From contig NZ_OPYN01000028.1 of the NCBI RefSeq assembly GCF_900277125.1, positions 33,266 to 97,265 on the forward strand: DNA of 64,000 nt, given 5' to 3'. The position numbers and the translations under genes are program-made. This document shows positions 8,241 through 17,464 of this stretch, piece by piece. Within the stretch, counting starts at the first letter, position 1; each line of letters starts with the position of its first letter. The stretch is from Pseudomonas inefficax (GTDB lineage: Bacteria; Pseudomonadota; Gammaproteobacteria; Pseudomonadales; Pseudomonadaceae). The notes beneath the pieces were generated by a model. It was not told the origin of the DNA. It ran no database searches and saw only the letters and a program-made list of their open reading frames with translations.

Positions 8241-10174
8241 AGCTGGTACCGCAAGGCCAGGCTGCTTTGCAGGCGCTGGGCCTGGCGCAGGGACTCGCGC
8301 AGGATGCGCCGGTCCAGGTGGTTGAGGCTGTCCGGGTCCAGGCGGTTGGAATACGGCAGGTTGTCGCGGGTCTGGCGCTGGTGCTGCTGCATGCGGGTTT
8401 GCTGGATGAAGTGGTAGGCCTCTTCATATGCTGCGCCGTCCAGTGCCTCGATCACGCCCTTGGCCACCAGCTGACGTAGACGTTCCAGGGTATTGCAGGC
8501 GCCGATGCCGTTGGCCAGGGCCAGCAGCCGGGCACCATCGACGAAGGGCGTTAGGCCCTGGACCTTGAGGTCGAGGGTAGCGGCCTTGTCGTTGCCCTGG
8601 CGGGTCAGCACGAACTCGCGCAGGCGGCCCACCGGCGGGCGCTGGCGCAGGGCGTTGTCAGCCATCATGCGCTGGAAGATGCGGTTGTCGGCCACCTGGT
8701 CCAGCAGGCCCTGGCGCAGCTGCTCGCAGCCTTGCTCGTCGCCCCACACCACGCGCAGGTCGAAATAGATGCTTGAGCCCAGCAGGTTCTCCGGGCTGGC
8801 CTCGCGGACAAAACCGGCAAAACGCCGCGCCCACTCACTGCGCGACAGGCACAGCTCGGGGTTGCCGGCCATGACGTTGCCCTTGCACAGGGTGAAGCCG
8901 CACTGGGCCAGGCACTGGTTGATGTATTGCGCCAGCGGCAGCAGGCGCGCGCGGATGGCGTCGGCCTCGGCGCTGTCGGCGGCTTCGAAGAGGATGCCGT
9001 TGTCCTGGTCGGTATGCAGGGTTTGTTCACGTCGCCCTTCGCTGCCAAAGCACAGCCAGCTGAACGGCACGCCCGGGTCACCGCGCTCGGCCAGTGCCAG
9101 CTCGATCACCCGGCACACGGTGTGGTCGTTGAGCAGGGTGATGATCTGGGTGATTTGCGTGGAGGACGCGCCATGGGCCAGCATGCGCTCGACCAACTGG
9201 CTGATTTCGCCACGCAGCGAGACCAGGGTATCCAGGCGCGGCGCGTGGCGGATGGTGCGCGCCAGGTGCACCAGGTCGACCCGTTGCAGGGAGAACAGGT
9301 CGCGCTCCGAAACCACACCGCACAGGCGCCGGTTTTCTACCAGGCAGACATGGGCGATATGCCGTTCGGTCATGGCCATGGCTGCGTCGAAGGCGCTGGC
9401 CTGGGGGCTGAGGTAGAACGGCTGGGCGGTCATGTGACGCGCGATGGGCGCACCCAGGTCGGCATCGGCCGCAGCCACCACCTGGCGCAGGTCGCGCAGG
9501 GTGAAGATACCGGTGGGGTAGCGCTGCGGGTCGACCACCACGATGCTGCCGACCTGCTGCTCATGCATCAGCCGCACGGCGTCGCGCAGGGGCGTTTCGG
9601 GGTTGCATACCACCGGGTGGCGCATGGCCAGTTCACCCAGTGGCGTGTTCAGCGAATACTGGGTGCCGAGGGTTTCCACCGCGCGCTGGCGTACCTGCTG
9701 GTTGACTTGGTCGAGCAGGCTGCTGACCCCGCGCAGGGCAAAATCCCGAAATACTTCGGACATCGAGAACACGCGGATGAACGCGGCCTTGTTCAACTGC
9801 AGGCAGAAGGTGTCCTCACCCGCCAGGTGCTCGGTACGGGTCGCTCGCTCGCCGAGCAGGGCGGCCAGCGGGAAGCATTCGCCGCTGGTGATTTCGAAGG
9901 TGGTCTCCACACCGGGCTTGACCAGGTGCTGGCGCTCACCCACCACGCGGCCCTGCTTGACGACGTAGAAGTGCTCGACCGGCCCGTCGGCAGGTTTGAC
10001 GATGCTTTCGCCGCTGGCATAGAAGCGCAGCTGGCACTGTTCGACCAGGTAGGCCAGGTGGCTGTGTTCCATCTGGTTGAATGGCGGAAAGCGCTGCAGG
10101 AACTGCAGGGTACCCTGGATGTTCTGCAGCACTGCCGTCCTGCCCGCCTGGCTGTAGGCGTCCTTTTTGCTCAT
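8237..10174 (-). CDS. cNMP-binding, CBS-pair and DUF294 nucleotidyltransferase-like protein
   Basis: A 645-residue multidomain protein; I use ATG 10174 (MSKKDAYSQAG). Residues about 30-140 form a cyclic-nucleotide-binding domain (LRFYASGESIVKPADGPVEHFYVVKQGRV). About 160-285 form two CBS motifs (GSIVVVDPQRYPTGIFTLRDLRQ; HVCLVENRRLCGVVSERDL). From about 325 there is a DUF294 nucleotidyltransferase-like part with GSEGRREQT and LHTDQDN, the GlnD-like catalytic signature, then the DUF294 C-terminal helical domain. It is probably a cytosolic sensor enzyme that responds to an adenine nucleotide. The substrate is unknown. It overlaps the exonuclease gene downstream by 4 bases. Confidence 0.88.
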   Translation of the reverse strand: MSKKDAYSQAGRTAVLQNIQGTLQFLQRFPPFNQMEHSHLAYLVEQCQLRFYASGESIVKPADGPVEHFYVVKQGRVVGERQHLVKPGVETTFEITSGECFPLAALLGERATRTEHLAGEDTFCLQLNKAAFIRVFSMSEVFRDFALRGVSSLLDQVNQQVRQRAVETLGTQYSLNTPLGELAMRHPVVCNPETPLRDAVRLMHEQQVGSIVVVDPQRYPTGIFTLRDLRQVVAAADADLGAPIARHMTAQPFYLSPQASAFDAAMAMTERHIAHVCLVENRRLCGVVSERDLFSLQRVDLVHLARTIRHAPRLDTLVSLRGEISQLVERMLAHGASSTQITQIITLLNDHTVCRVIELALAERGDPGVPFSWLCFGSEGRREQTLHTDQDNGILFEAADSAEADAIRARLLPLAQYINQCLAQCGFTLCKGNVMAGNPELCLSRSEWARRFAGFVREASPENLLGSSIYFDLRVVWGDEQGCEQLRQGLLDQVADNRIFQRMMADNALRQRPPVGRLREFVLTRQGNDKAATLDLKVQGLTPFVDGARLLALANGIGACNTLERLRQLVAKGVIEALDGAAYEEAYHFIQQTRMQQHQRQTRDNLPYSNRLDPDSLNHLDRRILRESLRQAQRLQSSLALRYQL

Positions 10175-10380
10175 GAAACTGACCGTATCGCTATGCCGAA
10201 CTATATATCTATATATATAGGTGCCGACCATGTTGTTCTCTGCCTCCATGGTCGGCTTGCGGCGGGGTGGTGCCCATTGGACGTAAGTCTATGAGCGCCC
10301 CTGTCAAAGACCCGACGAAAGGCCAGCCGGGTTACGCAAGTTCTGCGGTCCTAATGCTGAAGCGGAATTTTTTTGACGAG

Positions 10381-10830
10381 ATGAGCATGCCTGAGCAACA
10401 CGACATCCTGAGCGACGCCGAGCGCGAGGCATTGGCCGTCGTGAGTGCGCCTGTGGCAGCCAAGCCGCTGGTGCTGGTGGTGGATGACAATGCAGAGAAC
10501 CGTCAGGCGCTGGTCCTGTACCTGAAAAGCCGGGGGATCGACTGTGTCGGTGCGGATGGGGCGGAGGAAGCCAGGCTGTACCTGCATTACCAGCAGCGGA
10601 TCGGCTTGATGATCACGGATTTGCGCATGCAGCCCGAGGATGGCCTGGACCTGATCCGGCAGATTCGCGAGTCGGAGCGGGCGGAGTTGTCGATCATCGT
10701 GGTGTCGGGCGACACCGATGTGAAAGAGGCGGTGGACGTGATGCACCTGGGGGTGGTGGATTTTCTGTTGAAGCCGGTCGATCTGGACAGGCTGCTGGAG
10801 CTGGTGAAGAAAGAACTGAAGATTGATTAG
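10381..10830 (+). CDS. Stand-alone response-regulator receiver protein
   Basis: A single receiver domain with no output domain, about 149 residues from ATG 10381 (MSMPEQHDILSDAER). The domain starts at PLVLVVDDNAENRQALVLYL, with the acidic pair in VVDDN, the phospho-acceptor Asp in LMITDLRMQ, the Ser/Thr in IIVVSGDTD and the Lys in FLLKPVDL. The N-terminal start is uncertain: in-frame ATGs also exist at 10291 and 10354, and none has a strong ribosome site. It is transcribed away from the CBS/DUF294 gene. No histidine kinase is adjacent, so its partner must be encoded elsewhere. Confidence 0.82.
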   Translation: MSMPEQHDILSDAEREALAVVSAPVAAKPLVLVVDDNAENRQALVLYLKSRGIDCVGADGAEEARLYLHYQQRIGLMITDLRMQPEDGLDLIRQIRESERAELSIIVVSGDTDVKEAVDVMHLGVVDFLLKPVDLDRLLELVKKELKID

Positions 10831-10839
10831 TGCAGGAGT

Positions 10840-10961
10840 GGGGCTGCTTTGCAGCCCTTTCGCGACACAAGGCCGCTCCTACATGTACCGCGCCAGACCT
10901 CAGCCTTGCGCGGTACATGTAGGAGCGGCCTTGTGTCGCGAAAGGGCCGCAAGGCGGCCCC
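10840..10961. repeat. REP pair, class B
   Basis: Inverted units with GCGACACAAGGCCGCTCCTACATGTACCGCG and its complement lie in the convergent gap between the receiver gene and glcB. The arms extend into the spacer through CATGTACCGCG, longer than usual. The pair probably serves as the shared gene end. Confidence 0.9.
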
Positions 10962-10977
10962 CTGTCGCAGATGTCGC

Positions 10978-13155
10978 TTACAACCCGTTACGCGCCTTGA
11001 ACTCGCGGCGACGGCGGTGCAGTACCGGCTCGGTATAGCCGTTCGGCTGCTTGCCACCTTCGACTACCAGCTCTACCGCCGCCTGGAACGCGACGTTGTC
11101 GTCGAAATTAGGAGCCATCGGGCGATACAGAGCATCACCGGCGTTCTGCTGGTCAACCACAACCGCCATGCGCTTGAGGCTTTCCAGTACCTGCTCCTGG
11201 CTGACCACGCCATGGCGCAGCCAGTTGGCCAGCAGCTGGGCCGAAATGCGCAGGGTGGCGCGGTCTTCCATCAGGCCGACGTTGTTGATGTCCGGCACCT
11301 TCGAGCAACCCACACCCTGGTCGATCCAGCGCACCACGTAGCCGAGGATGCCCTGGGCGTTGTTGTCCAGTTCGTTACGGATCTCTTCGGCCGACCAGTT
11401 GGTGTCGGCGGCCAGCGGGATGGTCAGGATGTCGTCTACCGACGCCGGGGTGCGCGAAGCCAGTTCACGCTGACGTGCCTGTACGTCCACCTTGTGGTAG
11501 TGCAGGGCATGCAGGGTGGCTGCGGTCGGCGACGGCACCCAGGCGGTGTTGGCACCGGCCAGCGGGTGGGCGATCTTCTGCTCGAGCATGGCCGCCATCA
11601 GGTCGGGCATGGCCCACATGCCCTTGCCGATCTGCGCACGGCCTTGCAGGCCGGTGGCCAGGCCAACGTCGACGTTGTTGTTCTCGTAGGCACCGATCCA
11701 CTTCTCGTTCTTCATGGCGCCTTTGCGCACCACGGCGCCGGCTTCCATCGAGGTGTGGATTTCATCGCCGGTGCGGTCGAGGAAGCCGGTGTTGATGAAC
11801 ACCACGCGCTCGGCTGCGGCCTTGATGCACGACTTGAGGTTGACCGTGGTACGGCGCTCCTCGTCCATGATGCCGACCTTGACGGTGTTGCGCTTCATGC
11901 CCAGCAGGTCTTCGACCTGGCTGAAGATCTCGGCGGCGAAGGCAACTTCTTCCGGGCCGTGCATCTTTGGCTTGACGATGTACACGCTGCCGCTGCGGGT
12001 GTTCTTGCGGCTGGTGTTGCCATTGAGGTTGTGCAGGGCGATCAGGTTGGTGAACAGCCCGTCCTGGATGCCTTCGGGGATTTCGTTGCCCTGGGCGTCG
12101 AGGATCGCCGGGTTGGTCATCAGGTGGCCAACGTTGCGCACGAACAGCAACGAACGGCCGTGCAGGGTCACGCTGCCGCCGTTGGGCGCGGCGTACTCGC
12201 GGTCCGGGTTCATGGTGCGGGTGAAGGTCTTGCCAGCCTTGCTGACGCTTTCGGCCAGGTCGCCTTTCATCAGGCCCAGCCAGTTGCGGTAGACGACCAC
12301 CTTGTCGTCGGCGTCGACGGCGGCGACCGAGTCTTCGCAGTCCATGATGGTGGTCAGCGCCGACTCCATCAGGATGTCTTTCACGCCGGCGGCATCGGTG
12401 CTGCCGACCGGGGTGCTGGCATCGACCTGGATTTCGAAGTGCAGGCCGTTGTGCTTGAGCAGCACGGCAGTCGGCGCGGCGGCGTCGCCATGGAAGCCGA
12501 TCAGCTGGGCGTCGTCACGCAGGCCGCTGTTGCTGCCGCCTTTCAGGGCAACTACCAGCTTGCCGCCTTCGATGCGATAGCCGGTGGAATCGACGTGCGA
12601 GCCGGCTGCCAGTGGCGCGGCTTCGTCGAGGAAGGCGCGGGCGAAGGCGATGACCTTGTCGCCACGCACCTTGTTGTAGCCTTGGCCTTTCTCGGCGCCG
12701 CCTTCATCGCTGATGGCATCGGTGCCATACAGCGCGTCGTACAGCGAACCCCAACGGGCGTTGGCGGCGTTCAGGGCGAAGCGGGCGTTCATCACCGGTA
12801 CGACCAGCTGCGGGCCGGCCATGTGGGCGATTTCTTCGTCCACGTTCTGGGTGGTGGCCTGGAAATCGTCGGCTTGTGGCAGCAGGTAGCCGATTTCCTG
12901 GAGGAATGCTTTGTAGGCTACGGCGTCGTGGGCCTGGCCTTTGCGTGCCTGGTGCCAGGCGTCGATCTTGGCTTGCAGCTCGTCGCGCTTGGCGAGCAGG
13001 GCTTTGTTCTTTGGAGCGAGGTCATTGATGATCTTCTCTGCACCCGCCCAGAACTGCTCGGCGACGATGCCGGTCCCTGGGATGGCTTCGTTGTTCACGA
13101 AGTCGTACAGGACCTTGGCGACCTGAAGGCCACCGACTTGAACGTATCCAGTCAT
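10978..13155 (-). CDS. glcB: Malate synthase G
   Basis: Condenses glyoxylate with acetyl-CoA to malate in the glyoxylate bypass and in glycolate use. The protein is 725 residues from ATG 13155 ([19 protein letters not shown]), the normal length of the G isoform. Recognisable blocks are [34 protein letters not shown] with the following [13 protein letters not shown] (active-site region), and [15 protein letters not shown]. The gene is single and faces a long upstream region with no glc operon partners here. It ends in the REP pair shared with the receiver gene. Confidence 0.97.
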   Translation of the reverse strand: MTGYVQVGGLQVAKVLYDFVNNEAIPGTGIVAEQFWAGAEKIINDLAPKNKALLAKRDELQAKIDAWHQARKGQAHDAVAYKAFLQEIGYLLPQADDFQATTQNVDEEIAHMAGPQLVVPVMNARFALNAANARWGSLYDALYGTDAISDEGGAEKGQGYNKVRGDKVIAFARAFLDEAAPLAAGSHVDSTGYRIEGGKLVVALKGGSNSGLRDDAQLIGFHGDAAAPTAVLLKHNGLHFEIQVDASTPVGSTDAAGVKDILMESALTTIMDCEDSVAAVDADDKVVVYRNWLGLMKGDLAESVSKAGKTFTRTMNPDREYAAPNGGSVTLHGRSLLFVRNVGHLMTNPAILDAQGNEIPEGIQDGLFTNLIALHNLNGNTSRKNTRSGSVYIVKPKMHGPEEVAFAAEIFSQVEDLLGMKRNTVKVGIMDEERRTTVNLKSCIKAAAERVVFINTGFLDRTGDEIHTSMEAGAVVRKGAMKNEKWIGAYENNNVDVGLATGLQGRAQIGKGMWAMPDLMAAMLEQKIAHPLAGANTAWVPSPTAATLHALHYHKVDVQARQRELASRTPASVDDILTIPLAADTNWSAEEIRNELDNNAQGILGYVVRWIDQGVGCSKVPDINNVGLMEDRATLRISAQLLANWLRHGVVSQEQVLESLKRMAVVVDQQNAGDALYRPMAPNFDDNVAFQAAVELVVEGGKQPNGYTEPVLHRRRREFKARNGL

Positions 13156-13605
13156 TGCTTGCCTCACTCTGCTCAGCTATTTCGCTCTTCTGTATTAAGC
13201 CTGTAGCGCTTCTCTAAACACGGCACCAGTGCATGCCCCCGAGTAGAGCCCGAGCGCGGCTGGGTGCGGCCTGCCAGACCTGCTGGCAGACAGTGTGCGT
13301 ATTTTCACAGGCGCCTTGGCAGACATCCAAACGACGTTTTGTAGTCCGCGCCACGGGATACTACATGAAGCAGTAGGCGGGGCAAAATCAGACTAAAAGC
13401 GCCGTTATGCGACCCGTTGGTCGCGTATGGTCACGCTGGGAGTGGGTATGTTCGCAAAAAACAGGTGGATTGTTCCAGATAAATCTTGAAACAGTACACG
13501 ATTCGTTGTGCAGATTGCCCTGCGGCAGGTTGCCGCGCCTTGCCTATACTGAGTCGATCCCCCGATTTTCTGCCGCACGGCGCGGTCCGACACGAGGAAG
13601 GGCTT
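13156..13605. other. Divergent regulatory gap between glcB and the ACT-domain gene
   Basis: This 450-base stretch holds no convincing gene. It contains a perfect 7-base inverted repeat, CTGCCAG-N5-CTGGCAG, at 13271-13289, which is a possible operator for glcB. Upstream-extended ORFs on either strand lack coding character. Confidence 0.4.
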
Positions 13606-14124
13606 GTGGATCATCTTGTACTGACTGTAATTGCCCCTGACAAGGCCGGCCAAGTCGAGCGCATTGCCCAGTGCATCGCTGACCACAGTGGCAACTGGCT
13701 GGAAAGCCGCATGTCGCGTATGGCCGGGCAGTTTGCCGGCATCCTGCGGGTGGCGGTGCCAGCGGAAAACTACGACGAACTGGTGGCTTCGCTGCAGGGG
13801 TTGGCCCGATATGACATTCGCGTACTGATCGCCGAGAGCGGCATCGAGCCGTCGTGCACCTGGAAGCCGATTGCCATGGAGCTGGTAGGGAACGACCGGC
13901 CGGGGATCGTGCGTGATATCACCCGGATGCTGGCTGAACTTCAGGTCAACGTTGAGCGGCTTTCCACCGAAGTGCGCCCGGCGCCGATGAGCAGCGAGCC
14001 GTTGTTTCATGCCGATGCGTTGTTGGCTTTACCGTTGACCCTGTCGCTGGACGACCTGCAGCAGAAGCTGGAGAGCCTGGCGGACGATTTGATGGTCGAG
14101 TTGAAGCTGCGGCCGGAGGAGTGA
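13606..14124 (+). CDS. GcvR-like ACT-domain regulator
   Basis: A 172-residue protein made of two ACT domains (LVLTVIAPDKAGQVERIAQCI, then IAMELVGNDRPGIVRDITRML), matching the glycine cleavage repressor GcvR. GcvR-type proteins act by binding an activator rather than DNA. I choose the GTG at 13606 because GAGGAAGGG lies just upstream and the ACT fold begins two residues later; the ORF is open back to 13486, but that part is not domain-like. It is convergent with rarD. No gcv genes are nearby, so the link to glycine cleavage is by family only. Confidence 0.8.
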   Translation: MDHLVLTVIAPDKAGQVERIAQCIADHSGNWLESRMSRMAGQFAGILRVAVPAENYDELVASLQGLARYDIRVLIAESGIEPSCTWKPIAMELVGNDRPGIVRDITRMLAELQVNVERLSTEVRPAPMSSEPLFHADALLALPLTLSLDDLQQKLESLADDLMVELKLRPEE

Positions 14125-14134
14125 TCCGAGATTG

Positions 14135-14238
14135 CCGGGCCGCTTCGCGGCCATCGCGACACAAGGCCGCTCCTACAAGGGTTACGCGTTCCCCTGTAGG
14201 AGCGGCCTTGTGTCGCGATGGGCTGCAAAGCAGCCCCC
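14135..14238. repeat. REP pair, class B
   Basis: Inverted GCGACACAAGGCCGCTCCTACA units with outer arms GGGCCGCTTCGCGGCC and GGGCTGCAAAGCAGCC. It lies immediately after the ACT-domain gene. Confidence 0.9.
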
Positions 14239-14269
14239 TGCGGTTATCCCGATATCACGGGGAAGGCCT

Positions 14270-14391
14270 TGTGGATAACCTGGGGGCTCCCCTCTCCAGC
14301 CCAGGCCCCGCGCGCCTTACAGGGCTTTGCTCAAAAAACACCCAATAATCAGCAGCTTGTGCACAAACCACGGGGACGAGGGTGTGGATAA
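14270..14391. promoter_or_regulatory. Two perfect DnaA boxes in an intergenic region
   Basis: TGTGGATAA (complement of TTATCCACA) occurs at 14270-14278 and again at 14383-14391, both reading the same way, in the gap between the ACT gene and rarD. A palindromic TTGTGCACAA lies between them at about 14357. They may be a DnaA-binding or titration site; this is inference. Confidence 0.4.
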
Positions 14392-14404
14392 CCTTTGGAG
14401 ATGT

Positions 14405-14437
14405 CTCTGCAGACCACGAATCACAGGGTCTGCAGAG
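14405..14437. terminator. Perfect 11-bp inverted repeat after rarD
   Basis: CTCTGCAGACC and GGTCTGCAGAG flank an 11-base loop, 18 bases past the rarD stop. There is no U-run directly after the stem on the minus strand, so it may be an RNA-stabilising hairpin, an operator, or part of a factor-dependent terminator. Confidence 0.4.
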
Positions 14438-14454
14438 TTATGATCATTTTTTGA

Positions 14455-15342
14455 TCAGCTACGCTTGCGCAAACTGAGCCACGCATCGACGCTGTAAATC
14501 GCCAAACCCGCCCAGATGAACATGAACGCTACCAAGGTGCTCGACGACAAGTGCTCATCGAAAAGCAGTACCGCCTGCAGCAGCACCAGGGTCGGCGCCA
14601 GATACTGCAGGAAGCCCAGCGTGGTGTAAGGCAGGTGCCGCGCGGCAGCGTTGAAGCACACCAGCGGCACCAGTGTCACCGGCCCCGCAGCCATCAGCCA
14701 CAACGCTTCGCTGCTGGTGTAGAACGCGCCCTGGGCACTTGTTGCCGACGGGTGCAGCAACAGCCAGCCAAGGGCCAGCGGTACCAGCATCCAGGTTTCC
14801 ACCACCAGGCCCGGCAGTGCTGCTACCGGTGCCTGTTTGCGAATCAGCCCATAGAAGCCGAAGCTCAGCGCCAGTACCAGCGACACCCACGGCAGGCTGC
14901 CCACCTGCCACACCTGCTGGGCAACACCCACGGTGGCCATGGCTACGGCAAGCCACTGCATACGGCGCAGGCGCTCGCCGAGAATCAGCATGCCCAGCAG
15001 CACATTGATCAGTGGGTTGATGTAGTAACCCAGGCTGGCCTCGAGCATGCGCCCGTTGTTCACCGACCATACGTAGGTCAGCCAGTTGCCGGCGATCAGC
15101 GCCCCGCTTAGGGCCAGGATACCCAGCCGGCGCGGGTTTTCCCGCAGTTCGCGCCACCAGCCGGGGTGTTTCCACACCAGTAGCAGCAACGAGCCGAACA
15201 AAGCCGACCACAGCACCCGGTGGACAATGATTTCCACCGCCGGGACGCTCTGGATTGCCTTGAAGTACAGGGGGAACAAGCCCCAGATGATGTAGGCGCT
15301 GAGGCCTAGTAGATACCCGCGACGCGGGTTTGCGGCATGCAT
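14455..15342 (-). CDS. rarD: RarD-type EamA/DMT permease
   Basis: A 295-residue inner-membrane protein of ten helices in the drug/metabolite transporter superfamily. The N-terminus reads RRGYLLGLSAYIIWGLFPLY, and the conserved RarD segments IIVHRVLWSALF, ASLGYYINPLINVLLG and RHLPYTTLGFLQYLAPT are present. The substrate is not known for this family despite its chloramphenicol-sensitivity name. It is convergent with the ACT gene, with an 11-bp inverted repeat after the stop. There is no operon partner upstream, since srkA ends 64 bases before its start. Confidence 0.9.
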   Translation of the reverse strand: MHAANPRRGYLLGLSAYIIWGLFPLYFKAIQSVPAVEIIVHRVLWSALFGSLLLLVWKHPGWWRELRENPRRLGILALSGALIAGNWLTYVWSVNNGRMLEASLGYYINPLINVLLGMLILGERLRRMQWLAVAMATVGVAQQVWQVGSLPWVSLVLALSFGFYGLIRKQAPVAALPGLVVETWMLVPLALGWLLLHPSATSAQGAFYTSSEALWLMAAGPVTLVPLVCFNAAARHLPYTTLGFLQYLAPTLVLLQAVLLFDEHLSSSTLVAFMFIWAGLAIYSVDAWLSLRKRS

Positions 15343-15406
15343 GCAGAATCCTTGCTTAGGTAGCTAAATAAAGCGACGCCTATTGTAGACAGAGGCGGGC
15401 GCGCTT

Positions 15407-16381
15407 CTAGAACAATTTCAGCGGCGCTTCATCCAGTGCTGCCATTTGCTCGCGCAGGGCGAGTATCTGATCTCCCCAGTAGCGTGGCTGGCCGAACCAG
15501 GGGAAGCTCGGCGGGAATGCCGGGTCGTCCCAGCGCCGCGCCAGCCAGGCGCTGTAGTGCAGCTGACGCAGGGCGCGCAGGGGCTCGATCAGGGCCAGCT
15601 CGCGCGGGTCGAAGTCGTGGAACTCGTTGTAGCCGTCGATCAGTTCGGCCAGTTGCCCCAGGCGCTCCTCGCGGCTGCCGGCCAGCATCATCCACAGGTC
15701 CTGCACCGCTGGGCCCATGCGGCAGTCGTCGAGGTCGACCACGTGGTACACCTCGTCGCGGTGCATCAGGTTACCGGGGTGCAGGTCGCCATGCAGGCGG
15801 ATAAGCTGGTGCGGCGAGCGGGCGTAGATGTCCTCCACTCGCTTTAGCAGGTCGCGGGCTACCGATTCGAAAGCCGGCAGCAGTTCGCGGGGGACGAAGT
15901 CACCTTCCAGCAGGGTATTGAGCGAGGCGTGGCCGAAGTTGTCCACAGCCAGCGCTTCGCGGTGCTCGAACGGTTTGCTGGCGCCCACGGCATGCAGGCG
16001 GCCGAGCAACTGGCCGAGGCGGTAGAGCTGGTCGAGGTTGCCCGGCTCTGGCGCGTGGCCGCCGCGGCGGGGGAACAGGGTGAAACGGAAGCCCTGGTGC
16101 TCGAACAAGGTGCGACCGTCGTGGTACAGCGGCGCGACCACTGGCACTTCGCAGTCGGCCAGTTCGGCGGTGAAGCTGTGCTCTTCGAGGATGGCCGCGT
16201 CGCTCCAGCGGCCTGGGCGGTAGAACTTGGCGATCAGCGGTTGTGCATCTTCGATGCCCACCTGGTAGACGCGGTTCTCGTAGCTGTTCAGTGCCAGCAC
16301 CCGGGCATCGCTGAGAAAGCCAATGCTTTCCACTGCGTCCAGGACCAGGTCGGGGGTGAGGGTGTCGAAGGGGTGGGACAT
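15407..16381 (-). CDS. srkA: Stress response kinase A (YihE/RdoA family)
   Basis: A 324-residue Ser/Thr protein kinase with the aminoglycoside-phosphotransferase-like fold. The start MSHPFDTLTPDLVLDAVESI at 16381 matches the family N-terminus; the longer frame reads through a REP. Catalytic motifs are HGDLHPGNLMH (catalytic loop Asp and Asn) and VVDLDDCRMGPAVQDLW (metal-binding Asp). SrkA counters death signalling after envelope and oxidative stress in E. coli. In E. coli it is linked to dsbA, which is not adjacent here. Confidence 0.9.
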   Translation of the reverse strand: MSHPFDTLTPDLVLDAVESIGFLSDARVLALNSYENRVYQVGIEDAQPLIAKFYRPGRWSDAAILEEHSFTAELADCEVPVVAPLYHDGRTLFEHQGFRFTLFPRRGGHAPEPGNLDQLYRLGQLLGRLHAVGASKPFEHREALAVDNFGHASLNTLLEGDFVPRELLPAFESVARDLLKRVEDIYARSPHQLIRLHGDLHPGNLMHRDEVYHVVDLDDCRMGPAVQDLWMMLAGSREERLGQLAELIDGYNEFHDFDPRELALIEPLRALRQLHYSAWLARRWDDPAFPPSFPWFGQPRYWGDQILALREQMAALDEAPLKLF

Positions 16382-16433
16382 GGAGGCTCCGAGGGTAGGC
16401 GGCATGGGGCCATGGTAGCGCGTTATGCCGGTA

Positions 16434-16522
16434 CCGGCCTCTTCGCGGGTGAACCCGCTCCCACAGGTACGGCGCAGCCGCCAGGGAAACGATGCACCTG
16501 TGGGAGCGGGTTTACCCGCGAA
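16434..16522. repeat. REP pair, class A
   Basis: The left unit has GCGGGTGAACCCGC and the right unit GCGGGTTTACCCGC. It lies between the srkA start and the modE stop. Confidence 0.88.
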
Positions 16523-16542
16523 CCGCGCAAAGCGCGGCCAGG

Positions 16543-17307
16543 CTATGCAGGAACCCCGAGCAATACATAAGAGGGATGAAACTGAACCCGCACCGAACTG
16601 CCTGCTGTCACACGCTGCCCAGCCAACCAATCCGCCTCGGCAAACGCACACAACGTCTGCCCATTACCCAGCGCCAACCTGACCTCTCCAGGCCCATCAA
16701 CCTCTGCCAGCACCTCTTCCACCGTCGCCAGCAGGCAATTGCTACCCGCTTCGGCCTCGTCCTCGTCGGCCAACAACCGCACCCACCCCGCCTTGAGCAG
16801 CGCCACCACCATCGTCCCCAGCGTCAGCTCAAGCCGCGCAGTGCTGTCGTGGGTGATCAACGCCTCGATCTGCAGCCCACCGCCCAACGCCAGGCTGACA
16901 CGATCATGCCGGCCCTCACGGCGCAGGCCGCTGACCTGGCCCTGCAACTGATTGCGTGCGCTGGTACGCAGCATCAGCCGGCCGAGCAAGTCGAGGTCGC
17001 TGGACTCCTCGGCCGCTTCGAGAATTTGCGCCTGAAGGGCCTGCAGCCTCTGATACAGGCGCAGCACCCGCTGGCCTTCCGGCGACAGGCGGGCACCACC
17101 GCCACCACGCCCCCCGGTACTGCGCTCCACCAGGGGTTGGCTGGCCAGGTTGTTGAGTTCGTCGATGGCGTCCCAGGCGGCCTTGTAGCTGATGCCCGCA
17201 GCCTTGGCGGCGCGGGTGATCGAACCTTGTTCGGCTATGTGCTGCAGCAGCGCGATGCGCTGGGGGCGGCGGGCGATGTGCTGGGTGAGGTGGGGGGGCA
17301 GGGGCAT
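16543..17307 (-). CDS. modE: ModE-like molybdate-responsive regulator
   Basis: A 254-residue transcription factor from ATG 17307 (MPLPPHLTQHIARRPQRIAL). The N-terminal winged helix-turn-helix of the ModE/LysR kind is clear (ITRAAKAAGISYKAAWDAIDELN, then ERSTGGRGGGGARLSPEGQ). Two C-terminal TOBE/Mop molybdate-binding domains follow at about residues 118-185 and 190-252 (TSARNQLQGQVSGLRREGRHD). In E. coli ModE represses modABC when molybdate is plentiful. No mod transport genes are in this window, so it acts in trans. Confidence 0.88.
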   Translation of the reverse strand: MPLPPHLTQHIARRPQRIALLQHIAEQGSITRAAKAAGISYKAAWDAIDELNNLASQPLVERSTGGRGGGGARLSPEGQRVLRLYQRLQALQAQILEAAEESSDLDLLGRLMLRTSARNQLQGQVSGLRREGRHDRVSLALGGGLQIEALITHDSTARLELTLGTMVVALLKAGWVRLLADEDEAEAGSNCLLATVEEVLAEVDGPGEVRLALGNGQTLCAFAEADWLAGQRVTAGSSVRVQFHPSYVLLGVPA

Positions 17308-17347
17308 GGGTATTGGGTCATTGTAAGTGGCAGCGAAGTGTAGCTTG

Positions 17348-17462
17348 TGTGGGAGCGGCCTTGTGTCGCGAAAGGGCTGCCTAGCAGCTCCAGCGATTTT
17401 TGCTGTGGCAGAGATCCTGGGGCTGCTGCGCAGCCCTTTCGCGACACAAGGCCGCTCCCACA
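17348..17462. repeat. REP pair, class B (opposite polarity)
   Basis: TGTGGGAGCGGCCTTGTGTCGCG and its inverted copy. Here the TGTGGG ends face outward. It sits between the modE start and the comF stop. Confidence 0.88.
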
Positions 17463-17464
17463 AG

